From contig JADCGQ010000078.1 in the NCBI GenBank assembly GCA_020248945.1, forward strand, positions 1 to 42,256: a stretch of DNA of 42,256 nucleotides, in the 5' to 3' direction. Below, in pieces: positions 16,089 to 26,329 of the stretch (positions are counted from its first letter, which is position 1; every line of letters begins with the position of its first letter). The position numbers were made by a program, and so were the translations under genes. The notes under the pieces were generated by a model, which worked only from the letters and a program-made list of their open reading frames with translations, had not been told where the DNA came from and did not search any database. The stretch comes from Rubrivivax sp. GTDB lineage: Bacteria; Pseudomonadota; Gammaproteobacteria; Burkholderiales; Burkholderiaceae_C.

Positions 16089-18963
16089 AAAGGGTTCTGG
16101 CCACTTCCTTGACCTCGAAGAACTCGAGCTGATCACCCTCGCGGATGTCGGTGACGTTCTTGAGCTTGATGCCGCACTCGAAGCCTTCCTTGACTTCGCG
16201 CACATCGTCCTTGAAGCGGCGCACGCCTTCGACCTCGCCGGTGTAGACCACCACGTTGTCGCGCAGCAGGCGGAAGCGCGAGTCGCGGCGCGCCACGCCG
16301 GCCGTGACCATCGAGCCGGCCACGGTGCCGATCTTGCTGGCCACGAACACGGTGCGGATCTCGGCCGTGCCGATGACCTCTTCGCGCTGCTCGGGGGCCA
16401 GCATGCCGCCCATCGCCGCCTTCACCTCGTCGACCGCGTCGTAGATGATGTTGTAGTAGCGCAGGTCGACGCCGTTGCCCTCGGCCAGCTTGCGCGCGCC
16501 GGCATCGGCACGCACATTGAAGCCGATGACCACGGCCTTGGAGGCGATGGCCAGGTTGATGTCGCTCTCGGTGATGCCGCCCACGGCGGCATGCACGATC
16601 TGCACCCGCACCTCGGGCGTGCTGAGCTTGACGAGGCTCTGCGCCAGGGCTTCCTGCGAGCCCTGCACGTCGGCCTTGACGATGAGCGCCAGCGTCTGCG
16701 CCTGGCCCTCGCCCATGTTCTCGAACATGCCCTCGAGCTTGGCGGCCTGGCGGCGGTTGAGCGTGACCTCGCGGTACTTGCCTTGGCGGAACGTGGCAAT
16801 CTCGCGTGCCCGGCGCTCGTCGGCCAGCACCATGAACTCGTCGCCCGCCTGCGGCACCTCGGTGAGGCCCTGGATCTCGACCGGGATCGACGGACCGGCC
16901 GACTCGGTGGAATGGCCGTCTTCGTCGAGCATGGCACGCACGCGGCCGTAGCTGCTGCCGGCCAGAACGACGTCGCCCTTCTTCAGCGTGCCGCTCTGCA
17001 CCAGCACCGTGGCCACCGGGCCGCGGCCCTTGTCGAGCTTGGCTTCGATCACCAGGCCCTTGGCGGCGGCGTCGGTGGGCGCCTTCAGCTCCAGCACCTC
17101 GGCCTGCAGCAGCACCTGCTCGAGCAGCCCGTCCATGCCGGTGCCGATCTTGGCCGAGACCGGCACGAAGGGCGATTCACCGCCGAAGTCCTCGGGCACC
17201 ACGCCCTCGGCCACGAGCTCGCTCTTCAGGCGCTCGATGTTGGCGTCGGGCTTGTCGATCTTGTTCATGGCCACGACGATGGGCACCCCGGCCGCCTTGG
17301 CGTGCGCGATGGCTTCCTTCGTCTGCGGCATCACGCCGTCGTCGGCCGCCACCACCAGGATGACGATGTCGGTGGCCTTGGCGCCACGGGCGCGCATCGC
17401 CGTGAACGCGGCGTGGCCCGGCGTATCGAGGAAGGTGATCATGCCGCGCGGCGTGTCGACGTGGTACGCGCCGATGTGCTGCGTGATGCCGCCGGCCTCG
17501 CCTGCCGCCACGCGGGCGCGGCGGATGTAGTCCAGCAGCGAGGTCTTGCCGTGGTCGACGTGGCCCATGACGGTGACGACCGGCGGGCGCGACACCGACT
17601 CGCCTTCCTGCAGCTTGGCTTCTTCTTCGGTGAAGGCCTCGGGATCGTCGAGCTTGGCGGCCATCGCCTTGTGGCCCATCTCCTCGACGACGATCATCGC
17701 CGTCTCCTGGTCGAGCTGCTGGTTGATGGTGACCATCTGGCCCAGCTTCATCAGCTGCTTGATCACCTCGCTGGCCTTGACGCTCATCTTGTGCGCCAGG
17801 TCGGCCACCGAGATGGTCTCGGGCACGTGCACTTCCTGGATCACCGGTGCGGACGCGTCCGGCGCGTAGCCGCCCTCGTCGCGCTCGCCACGGCGAGCGC
17901 CGCCACGCGGCGCGCGCCAGCCGGCACGGCCGCCGGCGCTGTCGCCACGGGTCTTGAGCGCGGCACGCTTGCGCGCAGCGTCGTCGGCCCAGCTGGAGCT
18001 GAGCTTTTCGCTCTTGACCTGCTTGTTGACACCCGGCTTGGCGGCGGTCGTCGTCGTGGCACCCGGCGCGCCCGGCTTGGCGGTGGGCTTGTGGATGGTG
18101 CCTTTGATCGCCTCTTTGGCGGGCTCGGCCGGCTTGGGTTCTTCGGGCTTCTTGGCCACCTGAACGCCCTTGGGCCGGTTCATCATCTCGCGGATCTTGC
18201 GCGCCTCTTCCTCGGCGATCTTGCGGCGGCGCTCGAGGTCGCTCTGCTTGGCGGCATCTTCGGCGGCCTTGTCGGCCGCCTTGACGATGCGCAGCGTGGG
18301 CTTGGGTGCCTCGACGGGCGGGGGCGGCTTGGCGGCTTCGGCCGCCTTGGCCACCACAGGCTCGGCGGCGGGCGCAGCAGTTTCCACCGGGCCGCGGGCG
18401 GCGGCCTCGGCAGCCGCCTTCAGCGCGGCGGCGGCGGCCGCAGCGGCTTCGGCGGCAGCCTTGGCAGCCGCTTCTGCGGCAGCAGCTTCGGCGGCTTCGC
18501 GAGCGAGGCGCTCCTGCTCCTCGCGCAGGCGACGCGAGGCAGCCAGTTCCTCTTCCTGCACCCGAATGGCTTCGGCTTGCGCACGCGCTTCTTCCTCGCG
18601 GCGCTGCAACTCGAGCTCTTCCTCGCTCGGGCCCGAGGGCTCGTCGCTGGCCTGTACGTCGTCGCGCTTGACGAAGGTGCGCTTCTTGCGCACCTCGACC
18701 TGGATGGTGCGGGCACGGCCGCTGGAATCAGCCTGCTTGATCTCGGTCGAGGTCTTCTTGACGATGGAGATCTTCTTGCGCTCGGCGCCCGCAGTCGTGC
18801 CGTGGGCCTGGCGCAGAAACTCCAGCAAGCGCTCCTTGTCGGACTCGGTGATGGAGTCGTCAAGAGACTGCTTGCTGACGCCTGCCGACTGCAGCTGCTC
18901 GAGCAAGGCCGTCGGCGGGCGGTTGAGCTGCGCGGCGAGCTGGGCAACGGTTGTCACGGCCAT
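16087..18963 (-). CDS. infB: Translation initiation factor IF-2
   Basis: A 958-residue initiation factor that brings fMet-tRNA to the 30S subunit and promotes subunit joining. The N-terminus has an IF2_N domain ([20 protein letters not shown], residues 6-25) and an IF2-associated domain. A long Ala/Glu/Lys-rich linker follows (about 120-330), then a short Arg/Gly-rich patch ([19 protein letters not shown]). The G domain contains [24 protein letters not shown] and NKIDKPDA, and the usual domains II-IV end the protein. GAGGAAA precedes the ATG. The linker is at the long end for the family. Confidence 0.97.
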   Translation of the reverse strand: MAVTTVAQLAAQLNRPPTALLEQLQSAGVSKQSLDDSITESDKERLLEFLRQAHGTTAGAERKKISIVKKTSTEIKQADSSGRARTIQVEVRKKRTFVKRDDVQASDEPSGPSEEELELQRREEEARAQAEAIRVQEEELAASRRLREEQERLAREAAEAAAAEAAAKAAAEAAAAAAAALKAAAEAAARGPVETAAPAAEPVVAKAAEAAKPPPPVEAPKPTLRIVKAADKAAEDAAKQSDLERRRKIAEEEARKIREMMNRPKGVQVAKKPEEPKPAEPAKEAIKGTIHKPTAKPGAPGATTTTAAKPGVNKQVKSEKLSSSWADDAARKRAALKTRGDSAGGRAGWRAPRGGARRGERDEGGYAPDASAPVIQEVHVPETISVADLAHKMSVKASEVIKQLMKLGQMVTINQQLDQETAMIVVEEMGHKAMAAKLDDPEAFTEEEAKLQEGESVSRPPVVTVMGHVDHGKTSLLDYIRRARVAAGEAGGITQHIGAYHVDTPRGMITFLDTPGHAAFTAMRARGAKATDIVILVVAADDGVMPQTKEAIAHAKAAGVPIVVAMNKIDKPDANIERLKSELVAEGVVPEDFGGESPFVPVSAKIGTGMDGLLEQVLLQAEVLELKAPTDAAAKGLVIEAKLDKGRGPVATVLVQSGTLKKGDVVLAGSSYGRVRAMLDEDGHSTESAGPSIPVEIQGLTEVPQAGDEFMVLADERRAREIATFRQGKYREVTLNRRQAAKLEGMFENMGEGQAQTLALIVKADVQGSQEALAQSLVKLSTPEVRVQIVHAAVGGITESDINLAIASKAVVIGFNVRADAGARKLAEGNGVDLRYYNIIYDAVDEVKAAMGGMLAPEQREEVIGTAEIRTVFVASKIGTVAGSMVTAGVARRDSRFRLLRDNVVVYTGEVEGVRRFKDDVREVKEGFECGIKLKNVTDIREGDQLEFFEVKEVARTL

Positions 18964-19033
18964 GGGTGCTGTTTCCTCGGGTATTTCTTGCGGCGGGCGG
19001 GGTTGGTCTGGGGCCTGTGTCGGAGGTGTCCGA

Positions 19034-20512
19034 TCAGGCGTTGAACCAGTGCTCCCGCGCCTTCATGATCAGCGCCTTGGCGCGTTCTTCGTCGATGCCG
19101 GTCATCTCGGTCAGCTCGTCGACGGCCAGGTCGGCCAGGTCGTCGCGCGTGTGGATGCCGCCCTCGGCGAGGCTGGCAATCAGCTCGGGCGTCAGGCCTT
19201 CCAGATCGCGCAGGTTCTGCGACACCCCTTCGACCGACTCCTCGCGGGCGATCTCCAGGGTCAGCAGCGCATCCTTGGCGCGCTTGCGCAGTTCGTGCAC
19301 GGTGTCCTCGTCGAAGGACTCGATCTCGAGCATTTCCTGCAGCGGCACGTAGGCCACTTCTTCGAGGCTGCCGAAGCCTTCGGCGATGAGGATGTCGGCG
19401 ACTTCCTCGTCGACGTCGAGCTTCTCGACGAAGAGCTTGCGCACAGAATCGCTTTCCTCGGCCTGCTTGGCCTGCGATTCCTCGGCCGTCATGATGTTGA
19501 TGCGCCAGCCGGTGAGATCGGAAGCCAGGCGCACGTTCTGGCCGCCGCGGCCAATGGCGATGGCGAGGTTCTCCTCGTCGACCACCACGTCCATGGCGTG
19601 GCGCTCTTCGTCGACGACGATGCTCACCACGTTGGCCGGCGCCAGCGCGCCGATGACGAACTGCGCCGGGTCGTCGGACCACAGCACGATGTCGACGCGC
19701 TCACCCGCCACCTCGTTGGTGACGGCGTTGACGCGCGAACCGCGCACACCGACGCAGGTGCCGATGGGGTCGACACGGCGGTCGTGGCTGACCACGGCGA
19801 TCTTGGCGCGGCTGCCGGCGTCACGCGCGCAGCTCTTGATCTCGAGCAGGCCCTGTTCGATCTCGGGCACTTCCTGCGCGAAGAGTTCCTTCATGAACTC
19901 CGGGCTCGAGCGCGACAGCATGATCTGCGGGCCGCGCTGCGTGTTGTCCACGCCCAGGATGACCGCGCGCACGCGGTCGCCGCTGCGCAGGTTTTCCTTC
20001 GGGATCATCTCGCTGCGCTTCAGGCGCCCTTCGACGCGGCCGCTCTCGACGATGATGTCGCCCTTGTCCAGGCGCTTGACGGTGCCGACGAAGATCTTCT
20101 CGCCGCGGCTCAGAAAGTCCGACAGCAGCTGCTCGCGCTCGGCGTCGCGGATCTTCTGCAGGATGACCTGCTTGGCGGCTTGCGCGCCGATGCGGCCGAT
20201 GGTCACCGACTCGACGGCTTCCTCGATGTAGTCGCCTTCTTCGATGTCGGGAATGCGCTCGAGCGCGTCCGACAACAGTTCTTCGGCGTCCGGGTTCTGC
20301 AGGCCGGCGGAATCGGGCACGACGAGCCAGCGGCGGAAGGTCTCGTAGACGCCCGTGTCGCGGTCGACGGCCACGCGCATGTCGACCTCGCCACCGTGCA
20401 GCTTCTTGCTGGCCGAGGCCAGCGCGGCCTCCACGGCGCCGAACACGACTTCACGGTCCACGGTCTTTTCACGCGAGATCGCGTCCACCAACATCAGCAT
20501 TTCGCGGTTCAT
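19034..20512 (-). CDS. nusA: Transcription termination/antitermination factor NusA
   Basis: A 492-residue RNA polymerase-binding factor. In order: N-terminal polymerase-binding domain (from [19 protein letters not shown]), an S1 domain at about 135-200, two KH domains (about 200-350; [20 protein letters not shown] and [12 protein letters not shown]), and two C-terminal helix-hairpin repeats (about 365-490), as in E. coli. AAGGA for its ATG lies inside the end of rimP, 7 nt away, indicating coupling. It is followed by infB after 70 nt. Confidence 0.97.
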   Translation of the reverse strand: MNREMLMLVDAISREKTVDREVVFGAVEAALASASKKLHGGEVDMRVAVDRDTGVYETFRRWLVVPDSAGLQNPDAEELLSDALERIPDIEEGDYIEEAVESVTIGRIGAQAAKQVILQKIRDAEREQLLSDFLSRGEKIFVGTVKRLDKGDIIVESGRVEGRLKRSEMIPKENLRSGDRVRAVILGVDNTQRGPQIMLSRSSPEFMKELFAQEVPEIEQGLLEIKSCARDAGSRAKIAVVSHDRRVDPIGTCVGVRGSRVNAVTNEVAGERVDIVLWSDDPAQFVIGALAPANVVSIVVDEERHAMDVVVDEENLAIAIGRGGQNVRLASDLTGWRINIMTAEESQAKQAEESDSVRKLFVEKLDVDEEVADILIAEGFGSLEEVAYVPLQEMLEIESFDEDTVHELRKRAKDALLTLEIAREESVEGVSQNLRDLEGLTPELIASLAEGGIHTRDDLADLAVDELTEMTGIDEERAKALIMKAREHWFNA

Positions 20513-20519
20513 CGGTCCT

Positions 20520-21152
20520 TCAGCCTTTCGTCGTCTCGGGCGCGGCTTCCGTCTCGCGAAGGGCCGCCTCCTCGTTCGTGGTGGTGTCGTCGGCGCCGGC
20601 AGTCGCTGCTCGGGCCTTGCGGCCCTTGAAGTCGATCACCGGCACGAGGCGCGCCTCGCGCACCTCGGCGAGCACGAAGCCGAGCTCGCGCTCGTCGGTG
20701 CCCTGCTTGAACATCAGCGTGTAGGCGCCTTCGGCAACGCCTAGGCCCAGCACGCCCTCCCAGTGCTTGCGGCCCTCGAAGGGCTCGCGCAGCGTGATCT
20801 TGACCGCCTGCCCGGTGAAGCGGCGGTAGTCGGCGTCGTGGCGCAGCGGGCGGTCGAGGCCCGGCGACGAAACCTCAAGGCGCGCGTAGTCGAGGCCTTC
20901 GACCTCGAGCACGTACTGCAGCTGCCGCGTCACGACCTCGCAGTCCTCGACGGTGATGAACTCACCCGCGTCGGGCGCACCCGGCGTGCCGTAGACACGG
21001 CCTGCGAAGCGGTCGATCGTCACGCGCAGAAGGCCGCGGCCTGCCCGCTCGACATCGATGAGGTCGTAACCCAGGCCGGACACGGTGCTGCCGATCGCCT
21101 GCTGCCAGCCCTGGCGGGGCGGCGCGTCGGCGAGCGTGACATCAGCCGCCAC
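20520..21152 (-). CDS. rimP: Ribosome maturation factor RimP
   Basis: The conserved core is RimP, needed for 30S assembly: [53 protein letters not shown]. The start is uncertain. I chose a GTG ([12 protein letters not shown]), giving 210 residues, because the core begins only 15 residues later. An in-frame ATG at 21284 would add 44 residues and one at 21392 would add 80, all rich in Arg, Pro and Gly; either is possible but not typical. The C-terminal 35 residues ([20 protein letters not shown]) are a polar tail. It is first in the operon, and its promoter lies about 400 nt upstream of the chosen start. Confidence 0.9.
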   Translation of the reverse strand: MAADVTLADAPPRQGWQQAIGSTVSGLGYDLIDVERAGRGLLRVTIDRFAGRVYGTPGAPDAGEFITVEDCEVVTRQLQYVLEVEGLDYARLEVSSPGLDRPLRHDADYRRFTGQAVKITLREPFEGRKHWEGVLGLGVAEGAYTLMFKQGTDERELGFVLAEVREARLVPVIDFKGRKARAATAGADDTTTNEEAALRETEAAPETTKG

Positions 21153-21550
21153 GGCCTCGAGCCCCGGCAGCGGGCGCGGCGCACGCGCCGGCGGCCGCCC
21201 AGGCGCAGGCCCGCGACCCGGCGCGCCGCGCCGGGTGTCGCCGCCGCGCTTGCTGCCGTGCCGCGTGTCTGTGGCCGTGCCCATGCCGGGCTTGGCCTTG
21301 CGTGTGGTGCCGCCGGTTCTCAAACGAAGGATCCTGATCCCGCTGCTCCCGCAGCATGTCGGCGCTGCGCCATCCGCCGGGCGCGCCGCCAAGATCCCTC
21401 ATCCGGGCTCGCCCTGGGTGGCGCGCTTCGCGTGCCCTGCAGGAACCCCGATGCCGATCGAGCAAAAAAAATGGGCTGGAATGCTCTCCCCGCCCACGCG
21501 ACGCGCGTCCAAGCACAACCAAGTTGAACCTGAACGCCCGGAAAACCCGG

Positions 21551-21579
21551 AGTATAGACGTGAACTAAACCACAGGCAA
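21551..21579 (-). promoter_or_regulatory. Sigma70-type promoter of the rimP-typA operon
   Basis: On the minus strand TTGCCT, exactly 17 nt, then TATACT: a close match to the -35/-10 consensus, facing rimP. Transcription would start near 21544, leaving a 260-390 nt leader depending on the rimP start. The leader includes an eight-T run (21474-21481) without a clear stem before it. Confidence 0.65.
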
Positions 21580-21591
21580 GCCGCGGGCCCG

Positions 21592-21610
21592 GGCACGCAC
21601 CGTGCGTGCC
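21592..21610. promoter_or_regulatory. 19-bp palindrome between the rimP and fabI promoters
   Basis: GGCACGCAC, one base, GTGCGTGCC is a perfect odd-centred palindrome. It lies 12 nt upstream of the rimP -35 and directly abuts a possible fabI -10 (CAGAAT, 21610-21615). A further inverted pair, CGTGCCAG (21605-21612) and CTGGCACG (21632-21639), repeats the same half-site toward fabI. The spacing suits a dimeric regulator acting on fabI, rimP or both. Confidence 0.5.
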
Positions 21611-21674
21611 AGAATCCGCGCCCCACGGGGGCTGGCACGGTGGCGAGCCTCCGCAACGCGACGACGGAGACTTC

Positions 21675-22466
21675 ATGGGCTTTCTCGCCGGCAAGCGCCT
21701 GCTGATCACGGGTGTGCTGTCCAACCGATCCATTGCCTACGGCATTGCGCGCGCCTGCCACGCCCAAGGGGCCGAACTGGCCTTCAGCTACGTGGGCGAG
21801 CGCTTCAAGGACCGCACCACCGAGTTCGCCCGCGAGTTCGGCAGCTCGCTGATCTTCGACTGCGATGTGGGCAGCGACGAACAGATCACGAAGATGTTCG
21901 CCGACCTCGCCACGCACTGGCCGCAGTTCGACGGCTTCGTGCACTCGATCGGCTTCGCCCCGCGCGAGGCCATCGCGGGCGACTTCCTCGACGGCCTGTC
22001 GCGTGAAGGCTTCCGCATCGCGCACGACATCTCGGCCTACAGCTTTCCGGCGCTGGCCAAGGCGGCGCTGCCGATGCTCAGGCCCGGCAGCGCGCTGCTC
22101 ACGCTCAGCTACCTGGGCGCCGAGCGTGCCGTGCCGGCCTACAACACCATGGGCCTGGCCAAGGCCAGCCTCGAGGCCAGCGTGCGCTACCTGGCGGCCA
22201 GCCTGGGGCCGAAGGCCATCCGCGTGAACGGCATCAGCGCCGGCCCCATCAAGACGCTGGCAGCCAGCGGCATCAAGGGCTTCGGCAAGATGCTCGAGGT
22301 GGTCGGTGCGCAGGCGCCGCTGGGCCGCAACGTGACCATCGACGACGTCGGCAACGCGGCCGCCTTCCTGCTGTCCGACCTGGCCGGCGGCATCACCGCC
22401 GAAATCACCTACGTCGACGGGGGCTTCGCCCAGGTGATGGGCTTGCCGCCCGAAGCGGCCGGCTGA
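21675..22466 (+). CDS. fabI: Enoyl-[acyl-carrier-protein] reductase (NADH) FabI
   Basis: A 263-residue short-chain dehydrogenase-type enzyme that carries out the last reduction in each round of fatty-acid elongation. It has the FabI nucleotide-binding pattern [13 protein letters not shown], the SIGFAP segment, and catalytic Tyr156 and Lys163 in [12 protein letters not shown], spaced as in E. coli FabI. The start at [10 protein letters not shown] has GGAGA nearby; the 23 codons before it are discarded as unlike the family. This is the target class of triclosan and isoniazid-type inhibitors. It is a single gene, convergent with the decarboxylase gene (21 nt between stops). Confidence 0.95.
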   Translation: MGFLAGKRLLITGVLSNRSIAYGIARACHAQGAELAFSYVGERFKDRTTEFAREFGSSLIFDCDVGSDEQITKMFADLATHWPQFDGFVHSIGFAPREAIAGDFLDGLSREGFRIAHDISAYSFPALAKAALPMLRPGSALLTLSYLGAERAVPAYNTMGLAKASLEASVRYLAASLGPKAIRVNGISAGPIKTLAASGIKGFGKMLEVVGAQAPLGRNVTIDDVGNAAAFLLSDLAGGITAEITYVDGGFAQVMGLPPEAAG

Positions 22467-22487
22467 AGCCGCCCCGGCGCGGCGACC

Positions 22488-24746
22488 TCAGCTGCGCACG
22501 CAGTCGACGTAGTAGCTCGTGACGCCGCCCGCGCCCTCTTCGGCCACGAGGCCGTGCACGTCGGTGTCGAAGCCCGGGAACGCGGCATTGAACTGCCGCG
22601 TGAAGCGCAGGTAGTCGACGATGCGGCGGTTGAAGCGCTCGCCCGGCACCAGCAGTGGAATGCCCGGCGGGTACGGCGTCAGCAGCGCCGTGGTCACGCG
22701 ACCCTCGAGCTCGTCGATCGGCACGCGCTCGGTGCGGCGGTGCGCGATGTACGCGTAGGCCTCGGAAGGCGTCATCGCCGGCTGCAGATCGGACAGGTAC
22801 ACCTCGGTCGTGAGGCGGGCGATGTCGCCCTCGGCATAGGCCTCGTGGACGGCCTGGCAGAGGTCGCGCAGCCCCATGCGTTCATAGCGCGGATGGGCGG
22901 CGCAGAACTCCGGCAGGATGCGCCACAGCGGCGCGTTGCGGTCGTAGTCGTCCTTGAACTGCTGCAGCGCCGTCACCAGCGTGTTCCAGCGGCCCTTGGT
23001 GATGCCGATGGTGAACATGATGAAGAACGAGTACAGGCCCGTCTTTTCGACCACCACGCCGTGCTCGGCCAGGAACTTGGTGACGATGGACGCCGGTATG
23101 CCCGTGGCGGCGAAGCGGCCGTCGACGCCCAACCCGGGCGTGATGATGGTGCTCTTGATCGGGTCGAGCAGGTTGAAGCCCTCGGCCAGCGGGCCGAAGC
23201 CGTGCCAGTCTTCGTTGGCATGCAGCAGCCAGTCGGCGGAGCGGCCGATGCCGTCGTCGGCCAGGTGTTCGGGGCCCCAGACCTGGAACCACCAGTCCTT
23301 GCCGAACTCGGCATCGACCTTGCGCATGGCGCGGCGGAAGTCCAGGCTCTCGAGGATGCTCTCCTCCACCAGCGCGGTGCCCCCGGGCGGCTCCATCATG
23401 GCCGCGGCCACGTCGCAGCTGGCGATGATGGCGTACTGCGGGCTCGTGCTGGTGTGCATGAGGTAGGCCTCGTTGAAGAGGTGGCGGTCGAGCTTCACCT
23501 CTTGCGAGTCCTGCACCAGCACCTGGCTGGCCTGGGAGAGGCCGGCGAGCAGCTTGTGCGTGCTCTGCGTGGCGTACACCATGGCCGTCTTCGGCCGCGC
23601 GCGCTTCTTGCCCATGGCGTGGAAGCTGCCGTAGAACGGGTGAAAGGCGGCGTGCGGCAGCCAGGCCTCGTCGAAGTGCAGCGTGTCGATGAAGCCGTCG
23701 AGGCTTTGCTTGATGTCCTCGGTGTTGTAGAGCACGCCGTCGTAGGTGCTCTGCGTCAGCGTCACGATCTTCGGCTTCACGCTGGCCGGGTCGCGGTCTT
23801 GCAACAGCGGGTGCGCGGCGATCTTGGCGCGGATGGTCTCCTCGCTGAACTCGCTCTTCGGGATCGGGCCGATGATCCCGTAGTGGTCGCGCGTGGGCGT
23901 CAGGAACACCGGCACCGCACCGGTCATGATGATCGCGTGCAGGATGCTCTTGTGGCAGTTGCGGTCGACCACCACCACGTCGCCCGGCGCCACGCAGTGG
24001 TGCCACACCATCTTGTTGCTGGTGCTGGTGCCGTTGGTGACGAAAAAGCAATGGTCGGCGTTGAAGATGCGCGCCGCGTTGCGCTCGCTCTGCGCCACCG
24101 GGCCCGTGTGGTCGAGCAGCTGGCCCAGCTCCTCGACGCTGTTGCACACGTCGGCGCGCAGCATGTTCTCGCCGAAGAACTGGTGGAACATCTGGCCCAC
24201 CGGGCTCTTCAGGAAAGCCACGCCGCCGCTGTGGCCGGGGCAGTGCCAACTGTAGGAGCCGTCTTGCGCGTAGTCCATCAGCGCCTTGAAGAACGGCGGC
24301 GCCAGGCCGTCGAGGTAGCTCTTGGCCTCGCGGATGATGTGCCGGGCCACGAACTCCGGCGTGTCCTCGAACATGTGGATGAAGCCGTGCAACTCGCGCA
24401 GCACGTCGTTGGGCAGGTGCTGGCTGGTGCGCGTCTCGCCGTACACGTAGATCGGGATGTCGGCGTTCTTCCAGCGGATCTCTTCGATGAACTTGCGCAG
24501 GTTCACCACCGCCGGGTCGAGCTCGGGGCCGGGCGTGAACTCGTTGTCGTCGATGCTCAGGATGAAGGCGCTGGCGCGGCTTTGCTGCTGCGCGAACTGG
24601 CTCAGGTCGCCGTAGCTGGTGGCGCCCAGCACCTCGAAGCCCTCTTTCTGGATGGCTTCGGCCAGCGCGCGGATGCCCAGGCCCGAGGTGTTCTCGGAAC
24701 GGTAATCCTCGTCGATGATGACGATGGGGAAGCGGAATCGCAGCAT
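22488..24746 (-). CDS. Orn/Lys/Arg decarboxylase, fold-type I, PLP-dependent
   Basis: A 752-residue enzyme of the large prokaryotic family that includes AdiA, CadA/LdcC and SpeC. It has an N-terminal receiver-like wing domain (1-130), a PLP core with the Schiff-base lysine Lys398 in QSTHKLLAGLSQASQ, HFDEAW about 40 residues before it, and the C-terminal domain. Its length is closest to the biodegradative arginine decarboxylase AdiA (about 755). I cannot settle arginine, lysine or ornithine as the substrate from sequence alone. The product would be agmatine, cadaverine or putrescine, used in acid resistance or polyamine supply. No antiporter gene sits beside it, which argues against a classic acid-resistance pair. 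Confidence 0.9.
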   Translation of the reverse strand: MLRFRFPIVIIDEDYRSENTSGLGIRALAEAIQKEGFEVLGATSYGDLSQFAQQQSRASAFILSIDDNEFTPGPELDPAVVNLRKFIEEIRWKNADIPIYVYGETRTSQHLPNDVLRELHGFIHMFEDTPEFVARHIIREAKSYLDGLAPPFFKALMDYAQDGSYSWHCPGHSGGVAFLKSPVGQMFHQFFGENMLRADVCNSVEELGQLLDHTGPVAQSERNAARIFNADHCFFVTNGTSTSNKMVWHHCVAPGDVVVVDRNCHKSILHAIIMTGAVPVFLTPTRDHYGIIGPIPKSEFSEETIRAKIAAHPLLQDRDPASVKPKIVTLTQSTYDGVLYNTEDIKQSLDGFIDTLHFDEAWLPHAAFHPFYGSFHAMGKKRARPKTAMVYATQSTHKLLAGLSQASQVLVQDSQEVKLDRHLFNEAYLMHTSTSPQYAIIASCDVAAAMMEPPGGTALVEESILESLDFRRAMRKVDAEFGKDWWFQVWGPEHLADDGIGRSADWLLHANEDWHGFGPLAEGFNLLDPIKSTIITPGLGVDGRFAATGIPASIVTKFLAEHGVVVEKTGLYSFFIMFTIGITKGRWNTLVTALQQFKDDYDRNAPLWRILPEFCAAHPRYERMGLRDLCQAVHEAYAEGDIARLTTEVYLSDLQPAMTPSEAYAYIAHRRTERVPIDELEGRVTTALLTPYPPGIPLLVPGERFNRRIVDYLRFTRQFNAAFPGFDTDVHGLVAEEGAGGVTSYYVDCVRS

Positions 24747-24802
24747 GGCAGCCAGACGGTGGGGTTGCGGGACGCACCGGCACAGCCGCCGGCAAGGCCG
24801 CG

Positions 24803-24859
24803 CAGTGTAGGGGTCGATCGGGTCTTTTGCGTGTCGGTTGCGGGGGCGCGCCTACACTG
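24803..24859. promoter_or_regulatory. Divergent promoter region with mirrored CTACACTG boxes
   Basis: CAGTGTAG (24803-24810) and CTACACTG (24852-24859) are an 8-bp inverted pair 41 nt apart. Each contains TACACT, a fair -10 element, one facing the decarboxylase gene and the other facing nfeD. The -35 regions are poor matches (TTGCGT upstream of the plus-strand box, spacing about 20). Confidence 0.35.
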
Positions 24860-24913
24860 ACGCTGCTGTGGCCGACACGATGGCCAAGGCGCTTGCCCAG
24901 GAAGGATTTGCTG

Positions 24914-25354
24914 ATGGACCTGTCGAGCCCGACCCTCTGGTGGCTGCTGGCTGGCGCGCTCGTCGCCGCCGAGCTGGCCACCGGAACCTTCTACCTGCTG
25001 ATGGTGGCGCTGGGCGCCGCGGCCGGCGCGCTGGCGGCCCATGCCGGCCTGGGCGCCACGGCGCAGGTGGCCACGGCCGCCTTGTGCGCGGCCGGCGCCA
25101 CCGCGGCCTGGCACTTCAAGCGCGCGCGCTCGCCCCGCAGCGCGCCTGCTGAATCGAACCGCGACGTCAACCTCGACATCGGCGAGCGCCTGCAGGTGCC
25201 CGAGTGGCAACCCGACGGCTCGGCCCGCGTCAGCTACCGCGGCGCGATGTGGGCGGTGCGCTTCGCCGGCAGCGGCCAGCCGGCGGCCGGCGAGCACGTG
25301 ATCGTGGCCCTGCGGGGCAACGAGCTGTCGGTCGACACCGCCCCGGCGCGCTGA
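24914..25354 (+). CDS. NfeD-like membrane protein
   Basis: A 146-residue protein with two to three N-terminal membrane segments (about 8-68, starting TLWWLLAGALVAAELATGTF). A C-terminal OB-fold-like domain follows (about 88-142; RLQVPEWQPDGSARVSYRG, then GEHVIVALRGNELSV). It is the short form of NfeD without a protease domain. GAAGGA precedes the ATG. It sits 44 nt before a stomatin-type SPFH gene, the standard NfeD/SPFH pairing, and the two products probably act together at the inner membrane. Confidence 0.85.
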   Translation: MDLSSPTLWWLLAGALVAAELATGTFYLLMVALGAAAGALAAHAGLGATAQVATAALCAAGATAAWHFKRARSPRSAPAESNRDVNLDIGERLQVPEWQPDGSARVSYRGAMWAVRFAGSGQPAAGEHVIVALRGNELSVDTAPAR

Positions 25355-25398
25355 GCCAGGCAACCTCTTCTCCCACCCTCACCCGCTGCCCCAACACC

Positions 25399-26319
25399 AT
25401 GGAAATCGCGCTCATCGTTGCCGTCATTGCGGTGATCTTCATCGTCCGCACCTTCAAGATCGTGCCGCAGCAGAACGCCTGGGTCGTCGAGCGGCTGGGC
25501 AAGTACGACCGCACGCTCACGCCGGGCCTGAAGTTCGTCATCCCCTTCGTCGAGCGCGTGGCCTACAAGCACTCGCTGAAGGAAGTGCCGCTGGACGTGC
25601 CGAGCCAGGTCTGCATCACGAAGGACAACACGCAGCTGCAGGTGGACGGGATCCTTTACTTCCAGGTCACCGACCCCATGCGCGCCAGCTACGGCAGCAG
25701 CGACTACCTGATGGCCATCTCGCAGCTGGCGCAGACCACGCTGCGCAGCGTGATCGGCAAGATGGAGCTCGACAAGACCTTCGAGGAGCGCGACCTCATC
25801 AACGCCAGCGTCGTGAGCTCGCTCGACGAAGCGGCCATGAACTGGGGCGTGAAGGTGCTGCGCTACGAGATCAAGGACCTCACGCCGCCGACCGAGATCC
25901 TGCGCAGCATGCAGGCGCAGATCACGGCCGAGCGCGAGAAGCGGGCGCTCATCGCGGCCTCGGAGGGCCGCCGCCAGGAGCAGATCAACATCGCCACTGG
26001 CGAGCGCGAGGCTTTCATCGCGCGCTCCGAGGGCGAGAAGCAGGCCGAGATCAACAACGCGCAGGGCGAGGCGGCGGCCATCACCGCGGTGGCCGACGCC
26101 ACGGCCGAGGCCATCCGCAAGATCGCCGCGGCCATCCAGCAGCCCGGGGGCGAGCAGGCCGTGCAGCTGAAGGTGGCCGAGAAGGCCGTGGAGGCCTACG
26201 CCAACCTCGCGCGCACCAACAACACGATGATCGTGCCCGGCAACATGAGCGAGGTCTCGGCTCTCATCGGCACCGCGATGGCGCTGCTGGGCAAGAACGG
26301 GCCGGCGCCCGGCAAGTGA
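25399..26319 (+). CDS. Stomatin-type SPFH/band 7 protein (slipin/QmcA-like)
   Basis: A 306-residue protein with one N-terminal membrane anchor (EIALIVAVIAVIFIV) and an SPFH/band-7 domain at about 18-185 (VVERLGKYDRTLTPGLKFVI; GKMELDKTFEERDLIN). A long Ala/Glu coiled coil (about 195-275) and a C-terminal tail complete it. This class forms oligomeric rings that organise membrane microdomains. Together with the NfeD protein upstream it makes a two-gene unit, and a DUF2237 gene follows after 10 nt. It is unrelated in detail to the other SPFH protein in the window, which has a SHOCT tail. Confidence 0.92.
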   Translation: MEIALIVAVIAVIFIVRTFKIVPQQNAWVVERLGKYDRTLTPGLKFVIPFVERVAYKHSLKEVPLDVPSQVCITKDNTQLQVDGILYFQVTDPMRASYGSSDYLMAISQLAQTTLRSVIGKMELDKTFEERDLINASVVSSLDEAAMNWGVKVLRYEIKDLTPPTEILRSMQAQITAEREKRALIAASEGRRQEQINIATGEREAFIARSEGEKQAEINNAQGEAAAITAVADATAEAIRKIAAAIQQPGGEQAVQLKVAEKAVEAYANLARTNNTMIVPGNMSEVSALIGTAMALLGKNGPAPGK

Positions 26320-26329
26320 GCCAGTTGCC

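Noticed and set aside
16045..19044. Very long plus-strand open frame across infB
   Set aside because: It is antisense to a clear infB, and its residues (His, Leu, Gly, Asp, Val runs) are what GC-rich antisense frames give. The same applies to long frames opposite Pat (3864-6506), typA (12799-15048) and the glycogen genes (32339-35314).
21470..21482. T-run in the rimP leader as an intrinsic terminator
   Set aside because: No stable stem lies directly upstream of the T-run on the minus strand.
21142..21522. Minus-strand frame upstream of rimP, possible leader peptide
   Set aside because: It overlaps rimP in another frame and consists of His/Arg/Ala-rich sequence without a convincing start site.
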